A DNA stretch of 64,000 nt from Lachnospiraceae bacterium KH1T2 (lineage in GTDB: Bacteria; Bacillota; Clostridia; Lachnospirales; Lachnospiraceae), in NCBI GenBank assembly GCA_900114405.1, contig FOSY01000003.1, forward strand, positions 310,001 through 374,000, written 5' to 3'. Under the pieces are notes generated by a model. The model ran no database searches. It was not told the origin of the DNA and saw nothing but the letters and a program-made list of their open reading frames with translations. A program made the position numbers and the translations under genes. Below are positions 52,198 to 61,328 of this stretch, in pieces (the first letter of the stretch is position 1; every line of letters starts with the position of its first letter).

Positions 52198-53802
52198 ATG
52201 CAGGAACGCTTACAGGGACTACTTAAGAAGCTACAGGACTGGTGGGCTCGGTTCACTGCTAAACAGAAGACTATCATTATTTCGATAGGGGCTGCTGTTG
52301 TAGTGGCTATCACTATTTTTGTATGGGCGCTTTCGGCTCCACAGTATGTAACTTTAGTTAATTCAGAAACTACCAAACAAACTCAGAAAATACAGGATAT
52401 TCTTGAAAAGGCTTCGATAGATTATAAGACTACTGAAGATGGTCTTACTATCAAAGTTAATAAAAAGCAGCTTTCAGACGCAAGGATAGAGCTGGGTGCT
52501 AACGATATAGTGTCTTCAAACTACGATATTTCTAATGTCTTCAGCGGCGGATTTTCTACAACTGAGGCAGATAAGGAGAAGAAGTATAAGGTTTACCTTG
52601 AGGAGAATATCGCAAAGGATCTGGAAACTCAGGATAATATCGAGAAAGCTACTGTAAATCTTAATATTCCGGATAATGATGGAACTTTGCTTGCTGAGAA
52701 AGAGGATTCATATGCGAGTGTTATGCTCACATTGAAGAATCCTGATGACATGAATGATGATGTGGCTTCAACTATCGCCCGTTTCGTAGCGACAGCTGTG
52801 GGAAACGACAACACATCAAACGTTGTGATCATGGATTCTGAAGGAAATATGCTTTTCTCAGGAGAAGATGACGGTTCATCTTCGGGAAGTGCATCAAACA
52901 GGCTTAACTACAAGACAAAATATGACAATATAGTTAAGCAGGAGATCAGGAATGCACTTGTCGGAGCAAAGATCTACGATAATGTTGAGGTCGTACCGAA
53001 TCTTGTGATCGACTGGTCAGATACAGATACGACAACTCATACATATACACCTGCGGATGGGCAGGACCAGGGTGTCCTTTCGCATGAAGATACTTATTCA
53101 CAGACTGCAGAGAACAGCAACGGTGGAACGCCGGGAACAGATTCTAATGGTGATAACACCTATGTTTATGCAGATAATGCTAATTCAAGCACAACAACTG
53201 ATGAGTCATCAAAAGACTACCTGCCAAATGAGACTATCACAACTCAGAAAAATGCGGGCGGAAAGGTAGATGCTTCAAGCTCATCTATCGGAATCACAGC
53301 TATCAAATATGTCATTTACAATGAAGATGACATGAAGGCGCAGGGCTTACTCGACGGTATGACATTCGATGAGTTCAAGGCACAGAATTCCGAAAGAGTT
53401 AAAACAGAAGTTGATGAGGATATAAGTCTTGTTGTTGCAAGAGCAACAGGAATTGATCAGGGAAATATTCAGATCGTCGCATATAATGAGCCGGTATTCG
53501 TAGAAAGTGACGGAAATGGCATAACATGGCAGACGATCCTCATGATCGGTCTGATAGTACTTATTTTGGCATTGTTGGCATTTGTTGTCATTCGTTCAAT
53601 GCGTTCAGATAAGCAGGAACAGCCGCCGGAAGAGATTCAGGTTGATGATCTCCTGCAGAGTACACAGGCAGCACAGCTTGAAGATATTGGAGTTGAGGAA
53701 TCAAAATCTGAAGCTCGAGTATTGATAGAAAAATTCGTAGAGGAGAACCCTGAAGGAGCAGCGAACCTGCTTCGTAACTGGCTCTCTGAAGAATGGGGGT
53801 AA
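52198..53802 (+). CDS. fliF: Flagellar MS-ring protein FliF
   Basis: A 534-residue membrane protein that forms the basal-body MS ring. One membrane helix near residues 22-44 and a second at about 443-465 flank a large extracytoplasmic region with YCGAPQ-type ring-building motifs (WALSAPQYVTLVNSE; DARIELGANDIVSS). A Ser/Thr/Asp-rich stretch (about 285-345) lies between the ring domains. The C-terminal cytoplasmic tail (EIQVDDLL...ANLLRNWLSEE) binds FliG. fliG begins 5 nt after the stop. Confidence 0.96.
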   Translation: MQERLQGLLKKLQDWWARFTAKQKTIIISIGAAVVVAITIFVWALSAPQYVTLVNSETTKQTQKIQDILEKASIDYKTTEDGLTIKVNKKQLSDARIELGANDIVSSNYDISNVFSGGFSTTEADKEKKYKVYLEENIAKDLETQDNIEKATVNLNIPDNDGTLLAEKEDSYASVMLTLKNPDDMNDDVASTIARFVATAVGNDNTSNVVIMDSEGNMLFSGEDDGSSSGSASNRLNYKTKYDNIVKQEIRNALVGAKIYDNVEVVPNLVIDWSDTDTTTHTYTPADGQDQGVLSHEDTYSQTAENSNGGTPGTDSNGDNTYVYADNANSSTTTDESSKDYLPNETITTQKNAGGKVDASSSSIGITAIKYVIYNEDDMKAQGLLDGMTFDEFKAQNSERVKTEVDEDISLVVARATGIDQGNIQIVAYNEPVFVESDGNGITWQTILMIGLIVLILALLAFVVIRSMRSDKQEQPPEEIQVDDLLQSTQAAQLEDIGVEESKSEARVLIEKFVEENPEGAANLLRNWLSEEWG

Positions 53803-53807
53803 CTTGA

Positions 53808-54830
53808 ATGCCTAAAGGCTCGGGTCCAGCAAGTTCGCTTTCTGGATTACAGAAAGCGGCAGTACTCCTTATCTCACTTGGACCTGAGAAATCATCAAAG
53901 ATTTTTCAGCACCTTAAAGAAGACGAGATCGAGGAGTTAACGCTTGAGATTGCCAATACAAGGTCAATCTCACCAGAAATCAAGGAAGACGTAATAAACG
54001 AGTTTTATCAGGTCTGCCTTGCACAACAATATATTGCCGAAGGTGGTATTGGATATGCGAAAGAGCTTCTTGAGCAGGCTCTTGGTGCTGACAAGGCTGT
54101 TGATGTTATTTCCAGACTTACAGCTTCACTTCAGGTTAAGCCTTTCGAATTTGTAAGAAAGACAGATGCTTCACAGCTTCTGAACTTTATTCAGGACGAG
54201 CATCCGCAGACGATTGCTTTGATCCTCTCTTATCTTTCTTCTAATCAGGCTGCCCAGATAATTGGTGCATTACCTCCGGATAAGCAGTCGGATGTAGCAC
54301 GCCGAATCGCTAAGATGGACAGAACATCGCCTGATATCGTTAAGGAAGTTGAGAAGGCTTTGGAGACAAAGCTTGCATCTCTTGTAAATCAGGATTACAC
54401 GATCGTTGGTGGTGTAGATGCGATCGTAGAGATCTTGAATACAGTAGACAGAGGAACAGAGAAGCATATCATGGAAACTCTCGAAGTCGACGAGCCGGAG
54501 CTTGCAGACGAGATCAGGAAGAAGATGTTCGTATTCGAGGATATCTTGCTGCTTGATGACAGAGCTATCCAGAGAGTTCTTAGAGATGTTGATAATAACG
54601 ACCTTTCACTTGCTCTTAAGGGCGGTAATGAAGAAGTTCAGGCTGCAGTATTCCGAAATCTTTCAAAGCGTCTTGCTGCGATGATCAAGGAAGATATGGA
54701 CTTCATGGGACCTGTACGTATGAAGGATGTTGAGGAAGCTCAGCAGAAGATAGTAAGTGTAATACGTAAGCTTGAGGATGCAGGAGAAATCGTTATTTCC
54801 AGAGGCGGAGGAGACGAGATCGTTGTCTAA
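53808..54830 (+). CDS. fliG: Flagellar motor switch protein FliG
   Basis: A 340-residue switch protein that couples stator force to rotor rotation. It has the N-domain (LSGLQKAAVLLISLGPEKSSKIFQHL), the middle domain (EHPQTIALILSYLSSNQAAQIIGALP) and the C-domain with the charged torque helix (LLLDDRAIQRVLRDVDNNDLSLALKG). Its tail encodes a Gly-rich end. The fliH start overlaps its last codons by 8 nt. Confidence 0.97.
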   Translation: MPKGSGPASSLSGLQKAAVLLISLGPEKSSKIFQHLKEDEIEELTLEIANTRSISPEIKEDVINEFYQVCLAQQYIAEGGIGYAKELLEQALGADKAVDVISRLTASLQVKPFEFVRKTDASQLLNFIQDEHPQTIALILSYLSSNQAAQIIGALPPDKQSDVARRIAKMDRTSPDIVKEVEKALETKLASLVNQDYTIVGGVDAIVEILNTVDRGTEKHIMETLEVDEPELADEIRKKMFVFEDILLLDDRAIQRVLRDVDNNDLSLALKGGNEEVQAAVFRNLSKRLAAMIKEDMDFMGPVRMKDVEEAQQKIVSVIRKLEDAGEIVISRGGGDEIVV

Positions 54831-55683
54831 TTTGGTGAAAAGAGCATTTGTTGTCTGTAATGTTGAAGACAAAAAACTGATCGATAGTAATCAGCAGGTT
54901 GCAGACAAGCTTAACTCTATAGTCAGAGAAATGCAGGAAAATGCAGTAGATCCGGACGGCTTCGCAGAAGGACTTAATGCAGAGAGGGTTGAGCTGCTTG
55001 TTGATGATTCGGAAGAGGGCTATGACGAGGAAGAGCATGGTGGTTCTCAGAAAGTCATCGGGACGGCAGAGCAGCTTGAAGCTGTAAAGGCTGAAGCAGA
55101 GGAAATATTGAATGAAGCCAGAGGTGAGGCAGAGCAGATAATCGCAGATGCAAATGCTGAGGCTGAAGGCATACGTGCACAGGCTGTAGAAGATGGTCAG
55201 AAATTAGGTTTTGAGCAGGGGCATGAAGAAGGGCTTGCACAGGTACAAGCTGCAAAGAGTGAGTATGAAGAGCTCTCCTTAAAACTTGAGGATGACTATA
55301 AAAAGAAAATTGAAGAATTAGAACCGGTTTTTATAGATACATTGACTGATATTTACGAGCATGTGTTTCATGTGAGGTTCGGAGACAGTAAAGATGTGAT
55401 CTTTCATCTTATACAGGACGCTGTTCGTAAGGTTGAGGGAAATCTGAATTTCATTATTCATGTTTCAAAAGAGGACTATGGTTTTGTTTCAATGCAGAAG
55501 AAAGAACTGCTTGCAGGCGTTTCCAATGCAGACTCGGCTGAGGTGGTTGAGGACATGACCTTGAGACACAATGAATGCTATATAGAAACAGGTTCGGGAA
55601 TTTTTGATTGCTCTCTTGAAACACAGCTTTCAGGACTGAAAAAGGAATTGCAGCTTCTTTCCTATTCTAAGTCAAAATCCTGA
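54823..55683 (+). CDS. fliH: Flagellar assembly protein FliH
   Basis: A 286-residue regulator of the export ATPase FliI. The middle (about 85-180) is a long Ala/Glu-rich coiled coil (EAEEILNEARGEAEQIIADAN, EGIRAQAVEDGQKLGFEQG), and the C-terminal part (about 185-285) is the FliH/V-ATPase-E-like domain. The start is taken as TTG 54823 (SNLVKRAFVV), with GGAGG 11 nt upstream inside fliG; the family usually begins with this SNL/I-K pattern. GTG 54835 is an alternative. Overlap with fliG suggests translational coupling. Confidence 0.88.
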   Translation: MSNLVKRAFVVCNVEDKKLIDSNQQVADKLNSIVREMQENAVDPDGFAEGLNAERVELLVDDSEEGYDEEEHGGSQKVIGTAEQLEAVKAEAEEILNEARGEAEQIIADANAEAEGIRAQAVEDGQKLGFEQGHEEGLAQVQAAKSEYEELSLKLEDDYKKKIEELEPVFIDTLTDIYEHVFHVRFGDSKDVIFHLIQDAVRKVEGNLNFIIHVSKEDYGFVSMQKKELLAGVSNADSAEVVEDMTLRHNECYIETGSGIFDCSLETQLSGLKKELQLLSYSKSKS

Positions 55684-55706
55684 TAAAAGAGGATGAGGGG
55701 GATGGA

Positions 55707-57032
55707 ATGGAAGGAATTACTATTGATATGTCCAAGTACAGTAAAGTCAAGGAAATGACTTTTTTCAAAAAGCTTGGAAAAGTGGTGAATGTCGTCGGAC
55801 TGACGATAGAGTCACTCGGACCGGACGCAAAGCTTGCGGATATGTGTCAGATAATGCCTGAAGACTCTGATAAATCGCCAATCTTGGCGGAAGTTGTTGG
55901 CTTTAAGGATTCTAAGACATTGCTGATGCCTTACGAAGATATAGAGGGTATCGGAGCAGGATGTACGGTCGAAAATCTGAATCATCCGCTTACGGTAACA
56001 GTAAGTGATGATATATTAGGGCATACTCTTGATGGTCTTGGAAGGATCACGGATGGAGAAGCATTGGTCGGGGGAGACGAGTACCCGGTTGAAGCGGCAC
56101 CGCCGGACCCTATGGACAGAGTCATCATAAAAGAGGTGCTTCCGCTCGGAGTCAAGGCTGTAGATGGAATGATGACAGTCGGCAAGGGTCAGCGAATAGG
56201 TATATTTGCAGGCTCAGGAGTAGGAAAAAGTACATTGATGGGTATGTTCGCAAGGAATACGAAGGCGGATGTAAACGTTATAGCTCTTATAGGCGAGCGA
56301 GGACGAGAGGTACGTGAATTCGTAGAGCGAGACCTTGGGGCGGAAGGCATGAAGAGGTCAGTCGTAGTAGTGGCAACTTCAGACAAGCCGGCTCTTGTGC
56401 GAAATAAGGCTGCAAAGACAGCGACAGCTGTTGCGGAGTATTTTAGAGATCAGGGCAGGGATGTACTGCTTATGATGGACTCACTCACACGATTTTCAAT
56501 GGCTCAGCGAGAGATAGGACTTGCATCAGGAGAACCTCCGGTAACAAGAGGCTATCCGCCGTCTGTATATGCGGAGATGCCGAAACTTCTGGAACGCGCC
56601 GGAAATGGTGCAAAGGGTTCTATAACAGGTCTTTATACAGTACTTGTAGATGGCGATGATTTCAATGAACCGATCACAGATACGGCGAGATCAATACTTG
56701 ATGGTCATATAATGCTTTCGAGAAAGCTGGGACATCAAAATCATTACCCGGCTATTGATGTACTGCAGAGTATATCAAGATGTATGTCACAGATAGCGAC
56801 TAAGGAGCATAAGCAGCTGGCTTCGAAGCTAAAGACTATCCTTGCTACTTATCAGGAGTCAGAAGACCTGATAAATATAGGAGCTTATCAGAGAGGTTCA
56901 AGCAAGTCGATAGATTATGCAATCGAAAAGATAGATGCTGTGAATGAATTTCTCTGTCAGGATATTGACTCTAAGTATTCTTTTGGGGAAGTTATTGAAT
57001 TGCTTAAGAAGTTGTTTGAGGGTGAGGAATAA
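55707..57032 (+). CDS. fliI: Flagellar export ATPase FliI
   Basis: A 441-residue F1-beta-like ATPase of the flagellar type III export system. Walker A is IFAGSGVGKSTLMGM, Walker B VLLMMDSLTRFSMAQREIGL, and GERGREVREFVERDL is the family signature of T3SS ATPases. The protein unfolds and delivers rod, hook and filament subunits to the export gate. GATGAGGGGG precedes the ATG. Located between its regulators fliH and fliJ. Confidence 0.97.
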   Translation: MEGITIDMSKYSKVKEMTFFKKLGKVVNVVGLTIESLGPDAKLADMCQIMPEDSDKSPILAEVVGFKDSKTLLMPYEDIEGIGAGCTVENLNHPLTVTVSDDILGHTLDGLGRITDGEALVGGDEYPVEAAPPDPMDRVIIKEVLPLGVKAVDGMMTVGKGQRIGIFAGSGVGKSTLMGMFARNTKADVNVIALIGERGREVREFVERDLGAEGMKRSVVVVATSDKPALVRNKAAKTATAVAEYFRDQGRDVLLMMDSLTRFSMAQREIGLASGEPPVTRGYPPSVYAEMPKLLERAGNGAKGSITGLYTVLVDGDDFNEPITDTARSILDGHIMLSRKLGHQNHYPAIDVLQSISRCMSQIATKEHKQLASKLKTILATYQESEDLINIGAYQRGSSKSIDYAIEKIDAVNEFLCQDIDSKYSFGEVIELLKKLFEGEE

Positions 57033-57035
57033 TTT

Positions 57036-57488
57036 ATGGCGAAGTTTCGATATCGCATGCAGAATATACTGGAACTCAAGCAGAAGCTTGAAGAGCAGTC
57101 AAAGATGAACTATGCGAATCAACGCCGTGAACTCACTAAAGCCGAGCAGAGGGAGCAGGAGCTTTACGATATTAAGGCGGCTTATGAGGAAGAACAGCTA
57201 AAGACAAGGATGGATAAATTGGACCTCAGAGAGATCAGATCCAGTGATGTCGGAATCGAAATGATAGAAGACAGGATACGGGATCAGAAAGAGGTCGTTG
57301 AGCAGGAGAAGAGAAAACTGGAGATGAGACGCCGTGAACTGACTAAGGTCATGCAGGAACGCAAGGCTCAGGAAAAGCTCAGGGAGAGGGCTTTTGAACA
57401 GTTCAAGAAGGATGAATCAGCGGCGGAAAGTAAGACGATAGACGAGCTTACGAGTTATACATACGGCAACAAGTCAAAAAAAGGTTGA
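57036..57488 (+). CDS. fliJ: Flagellar export chaperone FliJ
   Basis: A 150-residue, highly charged, all-helical coiled-coil protein starting AKFRYRMQNILELKQKLEEQSKMNYA, the typical FliJ start. FliJ links the FliI ATPase to the export gate. It follows fliI by 3 nt. Identity rests on the start motif, size, coiled coil and position. Confidence 0.92.
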   Translation: MAKFRYRMQNILELKQKLEEQSKMNYANQRRELTKAEQREQELYDIKAAYEEEQLKTRMDKLDLREIRSSDVGIEMIEDRIRDQKEVVEQEKRKLEMRRRELTKVMQERKAQEKLRERAFEQFKKDESAAESKTIDELTSYTYGNKSKKG

Positions 57489-57502
57489 GGGGAGTATAGT
57501 CG

Positions 57503-58375
57503 ATGGCAGACGAGGAAAAAAAGGAAAAAAAACCAAAACCGGAAAAAAGCGGAGGTGCAGCTGGCGGCGCTGAGGAAGAAGAGGACGAAGGCGGTGCGCT
57601 TTCTGTTGTTCTTGTAACGGTTTTCATAGTAATAGTCTGGCTTGCTATACTTGCATTGCTGGTAAAGCTTGACATTGGAGGTTTTGGTACTAGTGTACTG
57701 ACTCCGGTATTGAAGAATGTACCTGTGGTAAACAGGATACTTCCGGGATATTCGCTTACAGCGAGCGGAAACTCAGTCAGTGATGATGGTGTGATGTACG
57801 CGGGATATGATAATCTTGACGATGCTATCGCAAGGATAAAAGAGCTTGAGGAAGAACTGGCAGCGGCTAAGCAGGCATCAAATGATACAGATCAGACGAT
57901 TGCTGATCTGCAGGCGGAAGTCTCAAGGCTAAAGACTTTTGAAACAAATCAGGTTGAATTTGAAAAGATAAAGGATGAATTCTATAACGAAGTTGTATTT
58001 GGGGACAATGCGCCGGATATTTCGCAGTATCAGAAGTATTACGAACAGATAGATCCTACAAATGCGCAGATCCTTTATAAGCAGGTAGTACAGAAAGAAC
58101 AGACAAATTCTGAGATAGAGAACTATGCTAAGGCATACTCGGCTATGAAGGCAAAGGATGCGGCGGAGATCTTTGATACTATGGGAAGTGACCTTTCTAC
58201 AGTAGCGAAGATATTGAATGCCATGGGAACTGACGCAAGAGGAAATATCCTTGCGGCGATGGACCCTGAGATAGCAGCAAGCCTTACGAAGATCATGTCG
58301 CCGAACGGCTCTGCATCTTCGAGCACTCCAAACTATAATCTGGGAGATACTGTTTCTGATAATTCAGCTGAATAA
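57503..58375 (+). CDS. MotE/YlxF-like protein with MgtE-N-type C-terminal domain
   Basis: A 290-residue protein with a charged Lys/Glu/Gly-rich cytoplasmic start (1-33), one membrane helix (about 36-56), a coiled coil (about 105-155) and a C-terminal helical domain (AYSAMKAKDAAEIFDTM, VAKILNAMGTDARGNILAAMDPEIAASLTKIM) like the N domain of MgtE. This matches the MotE/YlxF family, which lies between fliJ and fliK in Firmicutes; in other bacteria MotE stabilises stator assembly. The role here is inferred. A terminator follows directly. Confidence 0.85.
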   Translation: MADEEKKEKKPKPEKSGGAAGGAEEEEDEGGALSVVLVTVFIVIVWLAILALLVKLDIGGFGTSVLTPVLKNVPVVNRILPGYSLTASGNSVSDDGVMYAGYDNLDDAIARIKELEEELAAAKQASNDTDQTIADLQAEVSRLKTFETNQVEFEKIKDEFYNEVVFGDNAPDISQYQKYYEQIDPTNAQILYKQVVQKEQTNSEIENYAKAYSAMKAKDAAEIFDTMGSDLSTVAKILNAMGTDARGNILAAMDPEIAASLTKIMSPNGSASSSTPNYNLGDTVSDNSAE

Positions 58376-58383
58376 ATTAATAC

Positions 58384-58427
58384 AAGCTGTCATACCGGAT
58401 GCGGGTATGGCAGCTTTGTTTTTTTCT
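58384..58427 (+). terminator. Intrinsic terminator within the flagellar gene cluster
   Basis: AAGCTGTCATACC pairs with GGTATGGCAGCTT around the loop GGATGCG, followed by a GTTTTTTT run. It divides the cluster into a flgB-to-motE unit and a fliK-onward unit. A weak promoter candidate lies downstream (TTGTAT, 16 nt, TATATA, about 58457-58485). Confidence 0.88.
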
Positions 58428-58559
58428 TAGTCGGAGAACTCTAATTTAATGTTTATAAAATTGTATACTTTTTAGTACTTTGTATATAGTTAAGTAAGGT
58501 CTTATTTATGTCGATAATGAACTTGAAACTATATATGATCAAGGGAAAGGAGGCATAGC

Positions 58560-60194
58560 TTGGCAATAACGAAGATAAAAGGCGCTTCTATGATGGAGTC
58601 TTTTACTGCTGGCTTTACTACGACAACTAAGATCTCTACTTCTAAAGTCGGTGATTCCTTTAGTTCAGCGCTGGATAAGGCAGGAGAGAATCTTCAGCCT
58701 AATATCGGTGATGGTAAAGGTGCAGCAGCTTCTAAGGCTGATGCCGGACCAACTGTTGAAAATGCTGCGAACTCGGCTATGGATCAGCGTGGCGGCGACA
58801 CTTCAGCTAAGGGAGTAAAGACTGATACCGAAACGGTTATCAAAGATGAAATGCAGATAAAAGATCCTGTGACGGAAGCCGTAGAGAGAATAGCTGAGGA
58901 AATCCGTGATGAGCTTGGTATCACAGATGAGCAGCTTAAAGAAGCAATGGAAGTGTTGGGGATCACAATGATGGATCTGGTGAAGCCGGAAGCGGTTACA
59001 GCACTTGTTACAGAGATCACAGGTACAGAAGCGGCAGATATCCTGACAGATGAGACTCTTACAAAGAATGTTATGGATATTCTTTCGGTACAGCGAGAAG
59101 AAGTTGGAAAGCTGATGCAGAAGCTTGATGTTACACCGGAAGAATTTAAGGAACTTGTAGATACCGGAAAACTGGTTGAGTTTACGGAAGAAGAAAAGGC
59201 TGAAAGAGCGATGCCTGACATAGGAGCTGCGAATGAGACTGAAAATGAGAATATTCAGGTAACTGTTACTAAAGATACGCCAGATATATGGAAATATACA
59301 CAGATAAATACAGAAGTTACAGATGAGAATAAAGAGACGGCAGGGACCACATCGGAAACCGTCATAACCTCGCAAAAAGCTGTTAAAACGGACGGACAGC
59401 CGGAAACAGTCATAGAGGACTCTGGAACTGCTGAAAATGGAGAGTCAAAGGTCGATGAAACGATCTTGACAACGACAAACAGTAAGATCACGACGGATGA
59501 CTTTGCGGAGGATGGAGATGAGGCTGCTGGCAGCTTCGGAAAGCATTTATTTGATGATAAAACTGAGATGAAGCCAAAGGCAGATATGCCGAAGGGAAAT
59601 CAGACAGTCAATGCAGTGACATCATTCCAGCAAAATCTTACAAATGCTGTAGCTGATGCAGCAGGTGTTGAAGAAGCGCAGACAGCGCAGACAATGACTA
59701 CCGCACAGCGAGTCGCAGATATTCTTGACCAGATACAAAATCAGATAAAGATAAGCGCAAATCAGGAAACGACTACGATGGAGATGCAGCTTAACCCGGC
59801 AAGCCTTGGTAAAGTGGCACTTCATATTGAGTCAAAGGCAGGAGTTGTTTCAGCTCAATTTGAGGCACAGAACGCAACAGTAAAGGCTGCGATCGAGTCA
59901 CAGATAACTCAGCTTCGTGAGGCTCTTGAGACAAAGGGCATTAAAGTAAACGAAGTCGAAGTAACGGTTTCAAGTCATGCGTTTGAGCAAAACCTTATGA
60001 ATGGTCAGTCTGGCGGACAGAACTTCAGAGGTGATACACAAGGCAGCGAGAGAAGCGCAAGACTTAGAAGGATAAATCTTAATTCCAGAGCTGTATTTAA
60101 TGGTGCGGAGGCAGTAGAAACCGAAGACGAAGCATCAGAGCTTGCAAAGAAGATAATGATCGACAGCGGAAACAGCGTGGACTTCACAGCATAG
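58560..60194 (+). CDS. fliK: Flagellar hook-length control protein FliK
   Basis: A 544-residue protein that measures the hook and switches export to filament proteins. The N-terminal three quarters are Thr/Glu/Ala-rich, low in conservation and probably extended, as in FliK rulers. The C-terminal Flg_hook domain (about 395-480) is clear: MEMQLNPASLGKVALHIESKAGVVSAQF, ITQLREALETKGIKVNEVEV. The start is TTG 58560 with AAAGGAGG 6 nt upstream. It begins the second transcription unit of the cluster. Confidence 0.93.
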   Translation: MAITKIKGASMMESFTAGFTTTTKISTSKVGDSFSSALDKAGENLQPNIGDGKGAAASKADAGPTVENAANSAMDQRGGDTSAKGVKTDTETVIKDEMQIKDPVTEAVERIAEEIRDELGITDEQLKEAMEVLGITMMDLVKPEAVTALVTEITGTEAADILTDETLTKNVMDILSVQREEVGKLMQKLDVTPEEFKELVDTGKLVEFTEEEKAERAMPDIGAANETENENIQVTVTKDTPDIWKYTQINTEVTDENKETAGTTSETVITSQKAVKTDGQPETVIEDSGTAENGESKVDETILTTTNSKITTDDFAEDGDEAAGSFGKHLFDDKTEMKPKADMPKGNQTVNAVTSFQQNLTNAVADAAGVEEAQTAQTMTTAQRVADILDQIQNQIKISANQETTTMEMQLNPASLGKVALHIESKAGVVSAQFEAQNATVKAAIESQITQLREALETKGIKVNEVEVTVSSHAFEQNLMNGQSGGQNFRGDTQGSERSARLRRINLNSRAVFNGAEAVETEDEASELAKKIMIDSGNSVDFTA

Positions 60195-60209
60195 AATGAG
60201 GGAATAAAT

Positions 60210-60881
60210 ATGGGTGTTACGGCAATCATTAAAGACGGAGTGACAATTAATGATAAAAATAATGTTGAAAAGGCAGTAGAAGATAGCACCTCGCTTGATA
60301 AAGAGGCGTTTCTTCAGCTGCTGGTCGCACAGATGAAGTATCAGGACCCGTTAGAGCCTATTGATAATACAGAGTATGTTTCACAGCTTGCTACATTCTC
60401 ATCTCTTGAGCAGATGCAGAATATGGCAAAAACTGCTGAGCTGCAGAGAGCATCAAATCTTGTTGGAAGTACGGTTACGGTGGTTACTTCTGACGAAACT
60501 TCATCAGTTTCAAATGAGGTCACAGGCGTAGTCGATTATGTTACAACAAGCGGATCGACGGTAAAGATCTCAATCGATGGAAAGCTCTATGATCTTGACA
60601 GTGTTACGAAGACATACAGCGATGAATATGTTGCAGCAGGTGAAGCTCATGATAAATTTAATGCTCTTTATAAAAAGCTCCCTGATGACATCAATGATGT
60701 CACAATGAAGAACGCTGAGGAGGTCAGTGAATTACTCCAAAAGATCATCAGCTTCTACAATGGTATGAGCGAATATGAAAAGAGCTTTATCGATAAATCA
60801 TATGTGACATCTGTAAATCAGTTTGTTAAATGCCTTAAGAATTATGATATCGAGATCGAAGGTATAGAAACTGATGCCTGA
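60210..60881 (+). CDS. flgD: Flagellar hook capping protein FlgD
   Basis: A 223-residue hook-cap scaffold that helps FlgE polymerise. The N-terminal motif is clear: LDKEAFLQLLVAQMKYQDPLEPIDNTEYVSQLATFSSLEQM. A small beta domain (about 85-145, NLVGSTVTVVTSDET to DSVTKTY) follows. The last 75 residues are helical and charged (EEVSELLQKIISFYNGMSEYEKSFIDKSY), not the Ig-like region of enterobacterial FlgD. It lies between fliK and a flagellar operon protein, as in many Firmicutes. Confidence 0.93.
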   Translation: MGVTAIIKDGVTINDKNNVEKAVEDSTSLDKEAFLQLLVAQMKYQDPLEPIDNTEYVSQLATFSSLEQMQNMAKTAELQRASNLVGSTVTVVTSDETSSVSNEVTGVVDYVTTSGSTVKISIDGKLYDLDSVTKTYSDEYVAAGEAHDKFNALYKKLPDDINDVTMKNAEEVSELLQKIISFYNGMSEYEKSFIDKSYVTSVNQFVKCLKNYDIEIEGIETDA

Positions 60882-60899
60882 CACGGAGGTTGAAGGTTA

Positions 60900-61307
60900 A
60901 TGAAGATTGCAAATGGGAACTACCCTTCCATTAATGAAATAGCGGATCGGTACTTAAAGACCGGTTCAAATAGTGGTTCGGCAGCGTCTGTCAAGGAAGA
61001 CAGGACCTTTGCAGAGATCCTTGCAGACAAACGGACGAGCCTTAATAAGGCTTCGGGACTTAATTTCTCGAAGCATGCTGCAGAGCGGCTTTCTTCAAGA
61101 AATATTGAATTGGGCCCAGAGCAGCTTGAACGTCTGAGCGAAGGCGTGAGCAAAGCTGAGGCGAAGGGAATTGACAATTCATTGGTTATGGTAGATGAAT
61201 TGGCGTTTATCGTAAATACATCAAGTCAGACCGTAGTCACAGCCATGGATTCAACTGAAACAAAGAATAATGTATTTTCGAATATAGACGGCGCAGTCAT
61301 AGCGTAA
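60900..61307 (+). CDS. Flagellar operon protein (TIGR02530-like)
   Basis: A 135-residue protein of the small family found between flgD and flgE in Firmicutes. It shows the typical block FSKHAAERLSSRNIELGPEQLERLSEGVSKAEAKGIDNSLVMVDELAFIVNTSSQTVVTAMD. The function is not established; position suggests a hook assembly or export role. GGAGG precedes ATG 60900, 18 nt after flgD. Confidence 0.88.
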   Translation: MKIANGNYPSINEIADRYLKTGSNSGSAASVKEDRTFAEILADKRTSLNKASGLNFSKHAAERLSSRNIELGPEQLERLSEGVSKAEAKGIDNSLVMVDELAFIVNTSSQTVVTAMDSTETKNNVFSNIDGAVIA

Positions 61308-61328
61308 CGTCAAAGGAGGAACTGACTT

